Shown here in pieces: positions 41,807-50,478 of a stretch of DNA of 64,000 nucleotides. The stretch's first letter is position 1. Each line of letters begins with the position of its first letter. Below the pieces are notes generated by a model, which saw only the letters and a list, made by a program, of their open reading frames with translations, was not told where the DNA came from and made no database searches. Made by a program: the position numbers and the translations under genes. The DNA comes from Prorocentrum cordatum (lineage: Eukaryota > Sar > Dinophyceae > Prorocentrales > Prorocentraceae), in NCBI GenBank assembly GCA_963575745.1, contig CAUYUJ010015296.1:180259-244258 (forward strand), read 5' to 3'.

Positions 41807-43277
41807 TGGTAGCGGAGCTGGCCGCACTCTCGTGTGGTCAGCTCTTGCTCTTCTTAGCCTCACACTCTTCGGCACGATCTTCGTGACCACCTACCACCCT
41901 GCGCTATTACTCCCAGTACGTTTACGAGGATCTATCCAAGAGCAAGAAGCGACACGAGAGGTACGACGTCTAGACAACGACATGGGTACCATATACGCTT
42001 CATCATTGCGCTACCACCAACCGCTCGGCAACGAGCCAAAAGCGCAATACTTGAAGCAGGGGCGGAGAGATCCGCCAGATAGAGCGCCTCGAAGACTCGA
42101 CAAGGCGCTACCCCAGCGCGGCAACGCGCCTAATAACCGCCCTTATCTACACAGCCTTGGGCTGGTTATTTTCGTTATCATATGGTTCGCGCTGGGGGCA
42201 GCGATCGGACACATGCGTCGTGGAGACAACAGCACCGATGGGCAAACACATGGCCCATATTGGGACCCTCGAGGCAACGTACCTTTCCGTGAGTACGTTT
42301 ATGAGGTCAACGCATGGCTCAACGTCACAAGCGGACGTATGACGCCACAGGCCCAAGCGGCCGCAATACAACGCGGCCTAGGTGGCCTAGCGAGGACACT
42401 CGCCATGAGGGTACCGCCTGACATCATAAATTATGGTGCTGACATCGATGGGGTCCATACCGACCCAGTGACCTACATCATGTTCCTCATAAGCATGAAG
42501 TTCGAACGCCTGGAAGATGAGCGCCAACTCACTTCCGGCACACAACTCATCGACTTCCACGTGCCTCACGGGGAACGAATCGATGTCACCCTCAACCGAT
42601 TCGAAATGGCCCGTCTTGAGGCACAGTCGGTGGGATTTGACCTTCCCAACTTCCAACTACTAACCACGATCTTGTTCCGCGCCTTAGGCGTCGGCAACCA
42701 GCGAGCCATGCAACTCTTACAGCCACTTAATCACCAAATGCCCCGAACACAACAACAGTATGATGAGTTGCTGGAGAGGATGCGTTCGATAGGCCACCTA
42801 TCCGAACGGTCTCCTGGTAATATAGGATCTGTGTTTGGAAGGGGAAGGGGATCTGGTAGTGGAAATTTCTACACTACCTTGACTACTGAAGCCCAGCCTG
42901 GGAACGGGCCCTCAAGCATATGGGCTGATGATCCTGGAGAATCCACTGCTCTACTAGCAGGAGATCGATCACAACCAAGCTGGGCAACCAGCCCTCCTTC
43001 CAGAGAACCACAACCACACCGTTCCTTATGGGGTGAATCAAACCCCCTAACCGACGGTGTATCCACCTACTTGGGAGACGAGGATTTCGACTCCGGCACC
43101 GACACAGATACTGTATCATCAGATGGTGTTGAAGCTTTAGATTGGTCAGATATTATGAATATGGATAGTGACAATCAGCGCGCTGAACATGGTTACTACA
43201 ACAGGCCAAACGAAGGTGGAGCAGGTTCACACGAAAACCAGCGCGTCGTGTTAGAAGGAGGATACGGAGGAGTTTGA
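41658..43277 (+). CDS. Copia ORF1: Gag capsid with two predicted membrane helices
   Basis: Frame open from 41601 in the LTR; ATG candidates are 41658 (in the LTR) and 41982. Numbering from 41601, hydrophobic segments lie at residues 77-95 (LVWSALALLSLTLFGTIFV) and 182-205 (LHSLGLVIFVIIWFALGAAI). If ATG 41982 is used, only the second remains. A Copia Gag capsid-like helical region follows at 226-403 (REYVYEVNAWLNVTSGRM, LLTTILFRALGVGNQRAMQL). The C-terminus is acidic and disordered. The zinc knuckle expected here is instead in the next frame, which overlaps (43187-43277), so a -1 shift or re-initiation is needed. Hairpin motifs lie at 42024 and 42117. Confidence 0.8.
   Translation: MCWKDRYVDLILSYPSIPLTEPRQYDTGRYLPSDVYGIGCYLSYQAHFRLGSGAGRTLVWSALALLSLTLFGTIFVTTYHPALLLPVRLRGSIQEQEATREVRRLDNDMGTIYASSLRYHQPLGNEPKAQYLKQGRRDPPDRAPRRLDKALPQRGNAPNNRPYLHSLGLVIFVIIWFALGAAIGHMRRGDNSTDGQTHGPYWDPRGNVPFREYVYEVNAWLNVTSGRMTPQAQAAAIQRGLGGLARTLAMRVPPDIINYGADIDGVHTDPVTYIMFLISMKFERLEDERQLTSGTQLIDFHVPHGERIDVTLNRFEMARLEAQSVGFDLPNFQLLTTILFRALGVGNQRAMQLLQPLNHQMPRTQQQYDELLERMRSIGHLSERSPGNIGSVFGRGRGSGSGNFYTTLTTEAQPGNGPSSIWADDPGESTALLAGDRSQPSWATSPPSREPQPHRSLWGESNPLTDGVSTYLGDEDFDSGTDTDTVSSDGVEALDWSDIMNMDSDNQRAEHGYYNRPNEGGAGSHENQRVVLEGGYGGV
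41807..41821 (+). other. Primer-binding site, initiator-Met-tRNA type
   Basis: TGGTAGCGGAGCTGG. Eukaryotic initiator tRNA-Met ends ...CTCTGCTACCA, complementary to TGGTAGCAGAG. The site differs at one base (A to G) over the first 11. No gap to the LTR. Confidence 0.8.
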
Positions 43278-46200
43278 AGGGAAAAGGTAAAGGGAAGCGT
43301 GGTCGTCGGAGGTTGAACGGACGAGGCATCGCGGCATTTCTCCAGAGGCTCTCAGATGAACAATATGATGAGATATTCTTTGGGGGAAAGGGCCGTGGCA
43401 AGGGCCGTAGAGAGACCTCAGGAAAAGGCAAGGGTAGGCGGGGAAACCCGCGAGGTAGAGGCGGCCAGGTTCTTAAATGCCATGAATGTGACAGTACCGA
43501 CCATCTTGTGCGAGATTGTCCAGCGAAGGGAAATGGAAAGGGCAGGTCGACCGAAGTCCATTTTGGCTCAAGTGAACCATTCATTGAGTATCTGAGCCTC
43601 CAGGATTTTGAAGCCATGGAGCAGATATTTTACACTTGGGTCAGTTGCATGGACAATGTCGACGAGCTCGAGGCGCATGGTCATGGATTGTACGCGTACT
43701 ACCTCGAGTACGTCCGCCGGTCCGTTATTGGCAATAACGAGCTCACTCCCGTGGATCACGGTACGCTGGGAAACCAGCCTCTTTCTTTCTTCGACTGGAT
43801 GTTCGGGAACCCAGGTAACATCATGGCCTACGAAAGCAGTGACGAGGACATCACTGTAGAGGCCTCGCCTTCTGAGGTTGAACGCCACCTCCAACCTCCC
43901 CCCGAAATCCCGCCTGGAAACAGGCCTACTCTGATGGGGGACTATCCCCAAACTACTGAAGACTTAATAGATATGGAGTCTCAGGCGTTCGTTCAAGCTT
44001 TCATTGCAGGTGAACCAGAGACCCCATTTATACCCCCTGGTTCGCTTGCTCCAGGTGAATACGGACCACGCGCTCTCCTGCATACCCTCATGAGGATGCA
44101 TGAGATACTTATCACCGCGTATCCCGAGAGTCAAGAGCACATCGAAGCTGACAGCATGATACTGCAGGATACCGACGCCTGCGGTAGCTCGGAGTTGTTG
44201 TTGGCAGCTCTGACTCTCATCGACAGCGCGCATCCTGAGGACGTGAAGAGACACCTGATATATTCCCGCGGTAGATGGCGCAATGCTCTGGAAATGGCTA
44301 TCGCCATGCGCGGCCATGATCTTCCTCCGCCAGGATGGGGTCTCCAGGCGGTGGGAATGTGGCCAAACCACACGGCCATGCGCAACATTGCCGGGCAGCC
44401 TGTGCTCGGCAACGAGCCTGAGCCGACAACGGCGTCTCCTACCCCGGGGCAGCCGAGCGACGCACAGACGCCGGCCATGCAGGGAAACCTGCCTGTACCG
44501 GATACGCCAATGGCAATCATCATCGGTAGTTCTACATCAGAAGAAGAAGAAGAAGGCGATGGTTGCGGACTAGATGAGGATGAAGTTACAATCCTCATGA
44601 TGGAGGTTAATGGTGAGGAAGAGGTTGACTTCGATCCCGACGAGTCTGAATCATCATCACCATCGGCACAGGCGCCATCTGCGCCAAGCTCCAGCCAGCA
44701 GGGGAACCTGCCTCTGACGGACGATCCATCTGGGATCGCACAGGAGCCTCCGCAGGCGCCTCCACCGGTGGCCGCTCAGGCTGCTTCGGCAGCCTCTTCT
44801 GAGAACGCCAGAAGGTCTCGTTCCCATACGCGCGTCAGAGGAGAGCCACATCCACAGGCTCGGCTTCCTCGTGAGTGGAGGCAGGCTGGCCCGAAAGAAC
44901 ACGCTCTCAGGAGAGGTGGCCAGCTGCTTCCGTATAATGACCCAAGACGCCGAAAAGGGGAACACTCGGCCTTCGGCAAGGGCAACCCTGCCTATAGGGA
45001 CACTGAGGGCAAGGCTATCCGCGGAGGATATCAGCTTGCAACAAACATCCGCCGCCCTGAAATTCAAGAAGCGCGGACTCAGCTGCGAGACATCATCGCG
45101 GCTCGCAAGCAGTATAGGCCCCAAGCAGCTTGCGGACCTTGTTCCGAGCCGTTCCAGAACCACAGGCCGGGATGCCCCGTTGGCAACAATGAAGGCCTGA
45201 GCCCCAACAGGGGCAAAACCCCTCATAAAGAGGGCCATCCGCAACTTATCCCGATGACACAGGACGAGATCGCAGAAGTGAATCACCGTCTCGGGATCTT
45301 GAGCCACTTGGATCCGAAAGCCGAAGAGGATAAACCTCCCACGGCTCCAAGGGGACTGGTGCCCATGACCCAGGAAGAAAAAGACGCGCTCTTTAGTCTT
45401 CCTGGAATGCGAGGAAACTCGCCCGGAGTTTCAAGTCAGTCCCAGCAACCAGAACTGACATCCAAGGATGAACAGGAGGCCCAACGCGTTGCGGAGGACG
45501 AGGAACGCATGCGGATAGCAGACGAACGCGCACGCGAGGCAACTCGCCAGATGTTGGAGGATTCCAACAAAATTTACATGAAGGGGGCTAGAAAACCCCC
45601 ACTCCCACTACTTTCGAAGGCTAAGAGTGAAACCCCTGCACCGAAGCCGTCTTCGGAGGCGAAACCGAAGGCGCACTCTCAGGACCCTGGGCCAGATGTG
45701 CAGATGGAGGTGCCTCGGTCTGCAACTCCGAGGCCGCCGATTGGCGCCACTCCTGCGCAAGCGTCTGAGCCCAAGCAGCAACCTCAGGACCCAGTGGAGG
45801 AACGGAGACGTCCGCCTAGTCGCAGCAGCTCCATTGCGAAAAGGGCCGCAGCTTTCGAGCGCACCGGATATGCCCCTGCGCCAGCTTCGCCGGTGGCGGC
45901 CCGTTCCAAAAGGTCCGACGAAGGTGCTATGTCTAGGGGCACCTGGGTGCCGACGATTAGGGGTAGCGCCAGTCGCGGATCACCGCGGGGAAACCCGCCA
46001 GGCGCTGCCGCTGCAGCTTCCTCCTCTTCAGGAGCCGCAGCCTCTTCAGCGACAGAGGTTCCTATGCGGGGAAACCCGCCCGTGGATCAGCTGCACCACC
46101 CAGGTGACACGTCCTTCACTAGTGGGACTCCGAGTGTGATCAGGGATAGACTTGCTCTGCGGAAGCTCCCACCGATACGCTCGGTGGACGAGGCATTCAT

Positions 46201-49200
46201 GAAGAAGTGCAGGCAAGACAAAATCCTTCCTACATCCAATCACACTCTCAAACAGCTGAGTAAAGCTCTCAGCAGGATATGCAGACATGCGCCAGACAAA
46301 CCTCACAATCCCGTGTGGGGCCTGGACTCCTTCGATGATCATGATGGTTGGGTTAACCTCGTGGAGCTCGTGAATGATTATCCGTGGAACACAGGAAAAT
46401 CGAGACACGATGGGTATAATCCAAGATATGACGAGGCCAAAGTCATCAATGAGCAGCTATTTGCTCGCTCGGTTGATCAACTGGCAGCCATCATGATGGA
46501 AGTTGCTCATGTCCGTGAACCAGACGGAGAAGAAAAACAGCGCCTTCAGTTCAAGGTGCTGATGCGGGACTCCGGTGAGCCCGCTATCTTCATCCGCGCC
46601 TCTCAGGGACATTCATGGACACTGAAAGCTCCATGGTCGCTGTACAACTACATTGTACTGTGCGACCAACCTGCCGGGAGACCGGCCCCATACCCCGAAG
46701 TCGCCATGCATGGCACTCGGTGGCATGCCTTCGAAGGCATTATGTGGCACGGCCTGTCCTGTAGACCTGAGCACAATACGAAGAAACAGGGGGCAGGTCG
46801 GTCGCGCATCCACTTCGTGCCGACGGTCCGCCGCCGTGCCGTGAACAGTGGGTGGGACCCAGACTCAGACATCATCGTCTTCGTGGATTGGCACAAGGCC
46901 ATACAAGATGGTATGAAGTTCTGTTGGTCCGATAACGGAGTCCTCTTGTCTGAGGGAAACAACGGTATCATTGAACCGTACTACATCTCTCATGTAGAGG
47001 ACCTTGCCACGGGAAAGCACTGGCGTAATCCAGAGTATCTGGGGAATCGCTGGGCGCGAGTCCCCGTTTCCATGATGTCTGCCCCTGACAGGCGGGCTAA
47101 CGTTGGCAGTGCTAGCGTTAAATACCAGTGGTCCCGAGACCAAGAGGGCGTCGACCCTCCCATGGTCTACCTCCACAGGGAAGTTGGGGACCACTATAGT
47201 CCCACCAAGCTGGGAAACCAGCCTGAGATCCACCAGATCTTCATGATCACCGAGAGTGAGGCCGGGAGCGCGGCTCCAAGCCGTGCCCCAAGCCAAGGGC
47301 CCAGTGCCGTGTCTTGGCAGGCCATCAGCACCTCGGACCTGGATCAGATAGCGGCCGCGCTGAACCCTGACCAGGTAGAGCAACTGGCGGACAGGTTATA
47401 TCAGCAGGACCCCTGGGCCGCAGGCCAGGGAGCAATGTCCGCCATGGCGACGCGAAATCGCCAGGCCATGCAGGGAAACCTGCCTATAAACGGACCTGCT
47501 CGGTTTGAACAAATGCAGGGAAGCCCCTCGCAGAGCATGCAGACTCCGAGGGGCATGACTCCAATGGCCACACCACCTGCACAGTCTCCGTTCGGGACTC
47601 CTGGCCGCCCTGCCACAAACGGCACCCTCATGGAGAGGATTGCTGCGGCTAGGGCTGAGCATGGCACAGCTCTCCTGAACATGATGCCGCCCGGCACTCC
47701 AACGAGTCAGCAGGGAAACCTGCCTGGCACACCAAGCCACCATCGGGCTGGTGTGCCTGATGACTACCGCGCAAGAGTGGCGGCCGCTGTGCAGCAGGTG
47801 CAGAGCCATAATCTGCCTCACCCAAGTGGGCAGAGGTGGAGGCCGGCCTGGTCCTGGGAGCCTGAGGGTCCCAACCCAAGGGATCCTGCTCGGCAACGAG
47901 CCTTCATCCCGGCGTTCAATGCTCATCCGAGCATGTCCCAGGGCCAGAGGCCACCACCAGCGCAGATGAACCCGCCAGTATACCCTGATGGGTCAAGAGT
48001 TCCGAACAAATTTGTTCGCGAATTGGCGGATCAGATGCATGGCCTCACTAATGTGCGCTGCAGTGACCAATCTATGTACCCGTACATGGCCTTCATGCCT
48101 TCACCGACATCACCAGAGGTGGCTGTCCAGCCCACTGCCCATTCAATATCGTCTGGCAGTAGGGGCGTGCCTGATTACATCAGGCAGACTTACCGCACTC
48201 AACAGGCATGTTTCAGGAGAAGGCAGGCCGTGCAAAGTGTACGAGATCATTCACGTGCAGCTGCACTTGAGGTTGTAAGAAATAGGGGCTCACCTTTGCG
48301 AGGAAACTCGCCCGCTGTGACTCCTACCACCTCCATGCCAAATGCCGGAGTGCCGGAGGTGCTTGATCCAACGGGGACTCCCCCAGCAGCCTTCATGCCC
48401 TCCGAGACGGTATTGGAGAGACAGCGGCGGGTAGATCCCAGAGCAGCAGATGTAGAGGTTTTTGCTGGGATGGAAGATACCTGTGCGGTATGCCTCGAAG
48501 AATTTCAGCCCAGGGAAAGCGTTTACCGTTTGAGGTGTAATCACTTGTTCCATGAGGGGTGCTGGAATTCAAATGTGGTGGGCCATGTCACAAATCAGCG
48601 TGAGGGAGATCCTCAGCAGCCACCATGTGCTATCTGCCGAGCACCTGGCATCATAGCGTCATCATTTCCGTGGACCGGCTCCATCATTCAGACTCCTGAG
48701 CAAGCAGCGAGGGAGCCGCGGGAGTTGAGGAGCATGGTGGAGGAGATGACGGCCAGGATGCTAGATATGCAGACAGCTCAGCCCCAACAGCAGGGAAACC
48801 TGCCAGAGGAGGGAAGGCCGCCGATGGAGACGGGATATTTTGATCAGCTTATCCCGATGACGGCGCCTCAGCAGGGAAACCTGCCTAATACTCCTCAGAT
48901 GTCTCCCCAGCGTGGAGGCGGGGCTGAGATGGCACTGGACCCTGACCAGCTGCGTGAGTTGCGTGTTCGACATTTCCAGAACCAGATGGATAATGCGCAC
49001 ACAACATTTATGCTGGATGCCGACAATCCTGAGACTGATAGTCCGTCGCTTGACATATCAGACTCCTCAGTGGCAACAGCAGCAACGGCAGCCAGGGCCG
49101 TCAACATCACAGCGACGAACGAGGAGTTCGAGGAGTGGCTGCAATACCGGGATCACATCACGAATGAGGGGCTGCAGGACATTGCCCTTCACTCGTACCT

Positions 49201-50389
49201 GACGCTGACGAGGCGCACGACCCGCGAGCAGTATAAGAGCATACGTGATGAGTATGCCAACTGGCGGGAAGAGCGTGGCGACCACACCCAGCACGTGTCG
49301 TACATCCAGTACATCGACCTGGCGCGCATGGCCGAAAGCAGGTCGCATGCCAGCGTCACGCGGGGTAACCCGCCAGGGAGTACGACTGGGCTGCGGGGAA
49401 ACCCGCCTAACAGCACAGCCGACACTTCAGAAACGGTGCACATCAAGCAGCCGAGTAAGACGTTCTTGGATGATGGTGGAAATTCCGTCCTCATCGATGT
49501 CGGCTCGAAGAACAATATCATGGGCGAGAACACGAGCCGCAAGTTCGTCCAGGCTGCCGAGGCACATGGCCGTACTTGTACGTTCGAGCCCCGCTCTCGT
49601 TTGAATATCAACGGAGTGGGAGAAGGGTCGGCCCCAGCGGATACCGTAGGCACATTCAGTATTGCCTGCGAGTACCAGGGGTCGGCCCAGCTCGATTCAT
49701 ACAAGACGAACATTGTGTCAGGCTGTGGCAAAGACCTGCCAGCCATCCTAGGCCTCGATAGTATGCAGGACAAACGCACGATCATCGTGCTTGAACGAGG
49801 CCAGGAGAAGCTGATATTCCCTGGTAAGGGGCAGGTCAAAATGGAGCTCCCTGAGGGCTCCAAGATCATGCCGACGACGAAGTTGCCGTCAGGGCATATG
49901 TCGATCAGGTGTGATTGTTTTGGAGCTGCGGGGCAACCCGCCTCGAGCTCAAGCAGCACGTCATTCCAGACAGTGCTGACAGGCGAGCCGACCCCGGCGC
50001 AGGAGCGCGAGCAACTGCAGGGAAACCTGCCTCAGGGGTTGATGGAAACGCTCGCCAAGGCCACTATGCGAGGCGACAGCATCGACGATCTTGAGACGTT
50101 CGATTGCTTTGTTGCCAGGACACTGGCCCAGCATGGTGGAAGTGTACCCATGGACGCTGTACAGTCTCGCCGGAAGATAGTGATGGGATACACTAACCAT
50201 GAGCTGCAGACTGTCAGCGACGCTAGGTCCAAAGGCGTGCTGAAACAGCTGATGGATAATCCATCCATGCTGACAGCATTTGCGGAGCAATCCGCCTCTG
50301 AGGCCACGGCGCGCTGCAGTGCTGAGCTCCAGCATCTGAGGGAAGCCCAGATGCTGGCAGACATTGCAGGCACATCTTCTTTATCTTGA
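43274..50389 (+). CDS. Copia ORF2: zinc knuckle, KptA/Tpt1-like, RING-H2, protease polyprotein
   Basis: 2371 codons with no early ATG; the frame is open from 43187, overlapping ORF1 by 91 bp (-1 relation). Order: basic GKGKGKR start; CCHC knuckle (C69, C72, H77, C82); long disordered region rich in Pro/Ser/Gln; Tpt1/KptA-like domain (about 985-1250); another disordered linker; RING-H2 finger (about 1734-1790); retropepsin-like domain (about 2050-2190; IDVGSKNNIMG with Asp2075, and AILGLDSM). More than twenty X-G-N-X-P peptides punctuate the linkers and correspond to DNA hairpins. Fusing an RNA-modifying fold and a ubiquitin-ligase finger between nucleocapsid and protease is very unusual. Confidence 0.9.
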   Translation: MKGKGKGKRGRRRLNGRGIAAFLQRLSDEQYDEIFFGGKGRGKGRRETSGKGKGRRGNPRGRGGQVLKCHECDSTDHLVRDCPAKGNGKGRSTEVHFGSSEPFIEYLSLQDFEAMEQIFYTWVSCMDNVDELEAHGHGLYAYYLEYVRRSVIGNNELTPVDHGTLGNQPLSFFDWMFGNPGNIMAYESSDEDITVEASPSEVERHLQPPPEIPPGNRPTLMGDYPQTTEDLIDMESQAFVQAFIAGEPETPFIPPGSLAPGEYGPRALLHTLMRMHEILITAYPESQEHIEADSMILQDTDACGSSELLLAALTLIDSAHPEDVKRHLIYSRGRWRNALEMAIAMRGHDLPPPGWGLQAVGMWPNHTAMRNIAGQPVLGNEPEPTTASPTPGQPSDAQTPAMQGNLPVPDTPMAIIIGSSTSEEEEEGDGCGLDEDEVTILMMEVNGEEEVDFDPDESESSSPSAQAPSAPSSSQQGNLPLTDDPSGIAQEPPQAPPPVAAQAASAASSENARRSRSHTRVRGEPHPQARLPREWRQAGPKEHALRRGGQLLPYNDPRRRKGEHSAFGKGNPAYRDTEGKAIRGGYQLATNIRRPEIQEARTQLRDIIAARKQYRPQAACGPCSEPFQNHRPGCPVGNNEGLSPNRGKTPHKEGHPQLIPMTQDEIAEVNHRLGILSHLDPKAEEDKPPTAPRGLVPMTQEEKDALFSLPGMRGNSPGVSSQSQQPELTSKDEQEAQRVAEDEERMRIADERAREATRQMLEDSNKIYMKGARKPPLPLLSKAKSETPAPKPSSEAKPKAHSQDPGPDVQMEVPRSATPRPPIGATPAQASEPKQQPQDPVEERRRPPSRSSSIAKRAAAFERTGYAPAPASPVAARSKRSDEGAMSRGTWVPTIRGSASRGSPRGNPPGAAAAASSSSGAAASSATEVPMRGNPPVDQLHHPGDTSFTSGTPSVIRDRLALRKLPPIRSVDEAFMKKCRQDKILPTSNHTLKQLSKALSRICRHAPDKPHNPVWGLDSFDDHDGWVNLVELVNDYPWNTGKSRHDGYNPRYDEAKVINEQLFARSVDQLAAIMMEVAHVREPDGEEKQRLQFKVLMRDSGEPAIFIRASQGHSWTLKAPWSLYNYIVLCDQPAGRPAPYPEVAMHGTRWHAFEGIMWHGLSCRPEHNTKKQGAGRSRIHFVPTVRRRAVNSGWDPDSDIIVFVDWHKAIQDGMKFCWSDNGVLLSEGNNGIIEPYYISHVEDLATGKHWRNPEYLGNRWARVPVSMMSAPDRRANVGSASVKYQWSRDQEGVDPPMVYLHREVGDHYSPTKLGNQPEIHQIFMITESEAGSAAPSRAPSQGPSAVSWQAISTSDLDQIAAALNPDQVEQLADRLYQQDPWAAGQGAMSAMATRNRQAMQGNLPINGPARFEQMQGSPSQSMQTPRGMTPMATPPAQSPFGTPGRPATNGTLMERIAAARAEHGTALLNMMPPGTPTSQQGNLPGTPSHHRAGVPDDYRARVAAAVQQVQSHNLPHPSGQRWRPAWSWEPEGPNPRDPARQRAFIPAFNAHPSMSQGQRPPPAQMNPPVYPDGSRVPNKFVRELADQMHGLTNVRCSDQSMYPYMAFMPSPTSPEVAVQPTAHSISSGSRGVPDYIRQTYRTQQACFRRRQAVQSVRDHSRAAALEVVRNRGSPLRGNSPAVTPTTSMPNAGVPEVLDPTGTPPAAFMPSETVLERQRRVDPRAADVEVFAGMEDTCAVCLEEFQPRESVYRLRCNHLFHEGCWNSNVVGHVTNQREGDPQQPPCAICRAPGIIASSFPWTGSIIQTPEQAAREPRELRSMVEEMTARMLDMQTAQPQQQGNLPEEGRPPMETGYFDQLIPMTAPQQGNLPNTPQMSPQRGGGAEMALDPDQLRELRVRHFQNQMDNAHTTFMLDADNPETDSPSLDISDSSVATAATAARAVNITATNEEFEEWLQYRDHITNEGLQDIALHSYLTLTRRTTREQYKSIRDEYANWREERGDHTQHVSYIQYIDLARMAESRSHASVTRGNPPGSTTGLRGNPPNSTADTSETVHIKQPSKTFLDDGGNSVLIDVGSKNNIMGENTSRKFVQAAEAHGRTCTFEPRSRLNINGVGEGSAPADTVGTFSIACEYQGSAQLDSYKTNIVSGCGKDLPAILGLDSMQDKRTIIVLERGQEKLIFPGKGQVKMELPEGSKIMPTTKLPSGHMSIRCDCFGAAGQPASSSSSTSFQTVLTGEPTPAQEREQLQGNLPQGLMETLAKATMRGDSIDDLETFDCFVARTLAQHGGSVPMDAVQSRRKIVMGYTNHELQTVSDARSKGVLKQLMDNPSMLTAFAEQSASEATARCSAELQHLREAQMLADIAGTSSLS
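46229..47029 (+). other. Tpt1/KptA-like RNA 2'-phosphotransferase domain
   Basis: Family signatures in order: LSKALSRICRHAPDK (Arg-His of the LRH motif), GWVNLVELV (winged-helix part), FIRASQGHSW (Arg and GHS), VAMHGTRWHAFEGIMWHGLS (HGT), RIHFVPT and DGMKFCWSDNGVLLSEG. All four conserved positions known as the Arg-His-Arg-Arg catalytic set seem represented (RH, the R of IRASQGHS, and an R in the RSRIHF region). Tpt1/KptA removes a 2'-phosphate from RNA using NAD+. Activity here is inferred only. Confidence 0.88.
48470..48645 (+). other. RING-H2 zinc finger in Copia ORF2
   Basis: Ligand series C-x2-C (CAVC), C-x-H-x2-H-x2-C (CNHLFHEGC), then CAIC: a C3H2C3 RING-H2 with the usual hydrophobic residues (Leu after the first pair, Trp after HEGC). 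The loop before the last pair is long (about 22 residues). RING-H2 proteins are normally E3 ubiquitin ligases. Confidence 0.88.
49430..49900 (+). other. Retropepsin-like protease domain, DVG active site
   Basis: VLIDVGSKNNIMG aligns with the flap-forming D-T/S-G-A active-site loop, with Val in place of Thr/Ser. The second signature AILGLDSM matches the usual ILG(M/L)D. An aspartic protease for polyprotein cleavage is expected at this point. The Val removes the hydroxyl of the fireman's grip. Confidence 0.65.
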
Positions 50390-50478
50390 AGATGGCAGGG
50401 CGACGTCGCCCCCTCGTCGTCTTGCCTGTTGGCCGAAAAGCCGGGGGGTAACAAGGACAGCGGGGTAACCTGCCTTAG
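50390..50478 (+). other. Spacer between Copia ORF2 and the methyltransferase-like frame
   Basis: Non-coding in the next frame (TAG at 50476). Contains one hairpin motif with a G.U pair, CGGG-GTAA-CCTG followed by CC (50461-50474), showing that the motif also occurs outside ORFs. Confidence 0.6.

Noticed and set aside
43230-43280. Canonical slippery site at the Gag/ORF2 overlap
   Set aside because: CGAAAAC and GAGTTTG do not fit X-XXY-YYZ in the Gag frame.
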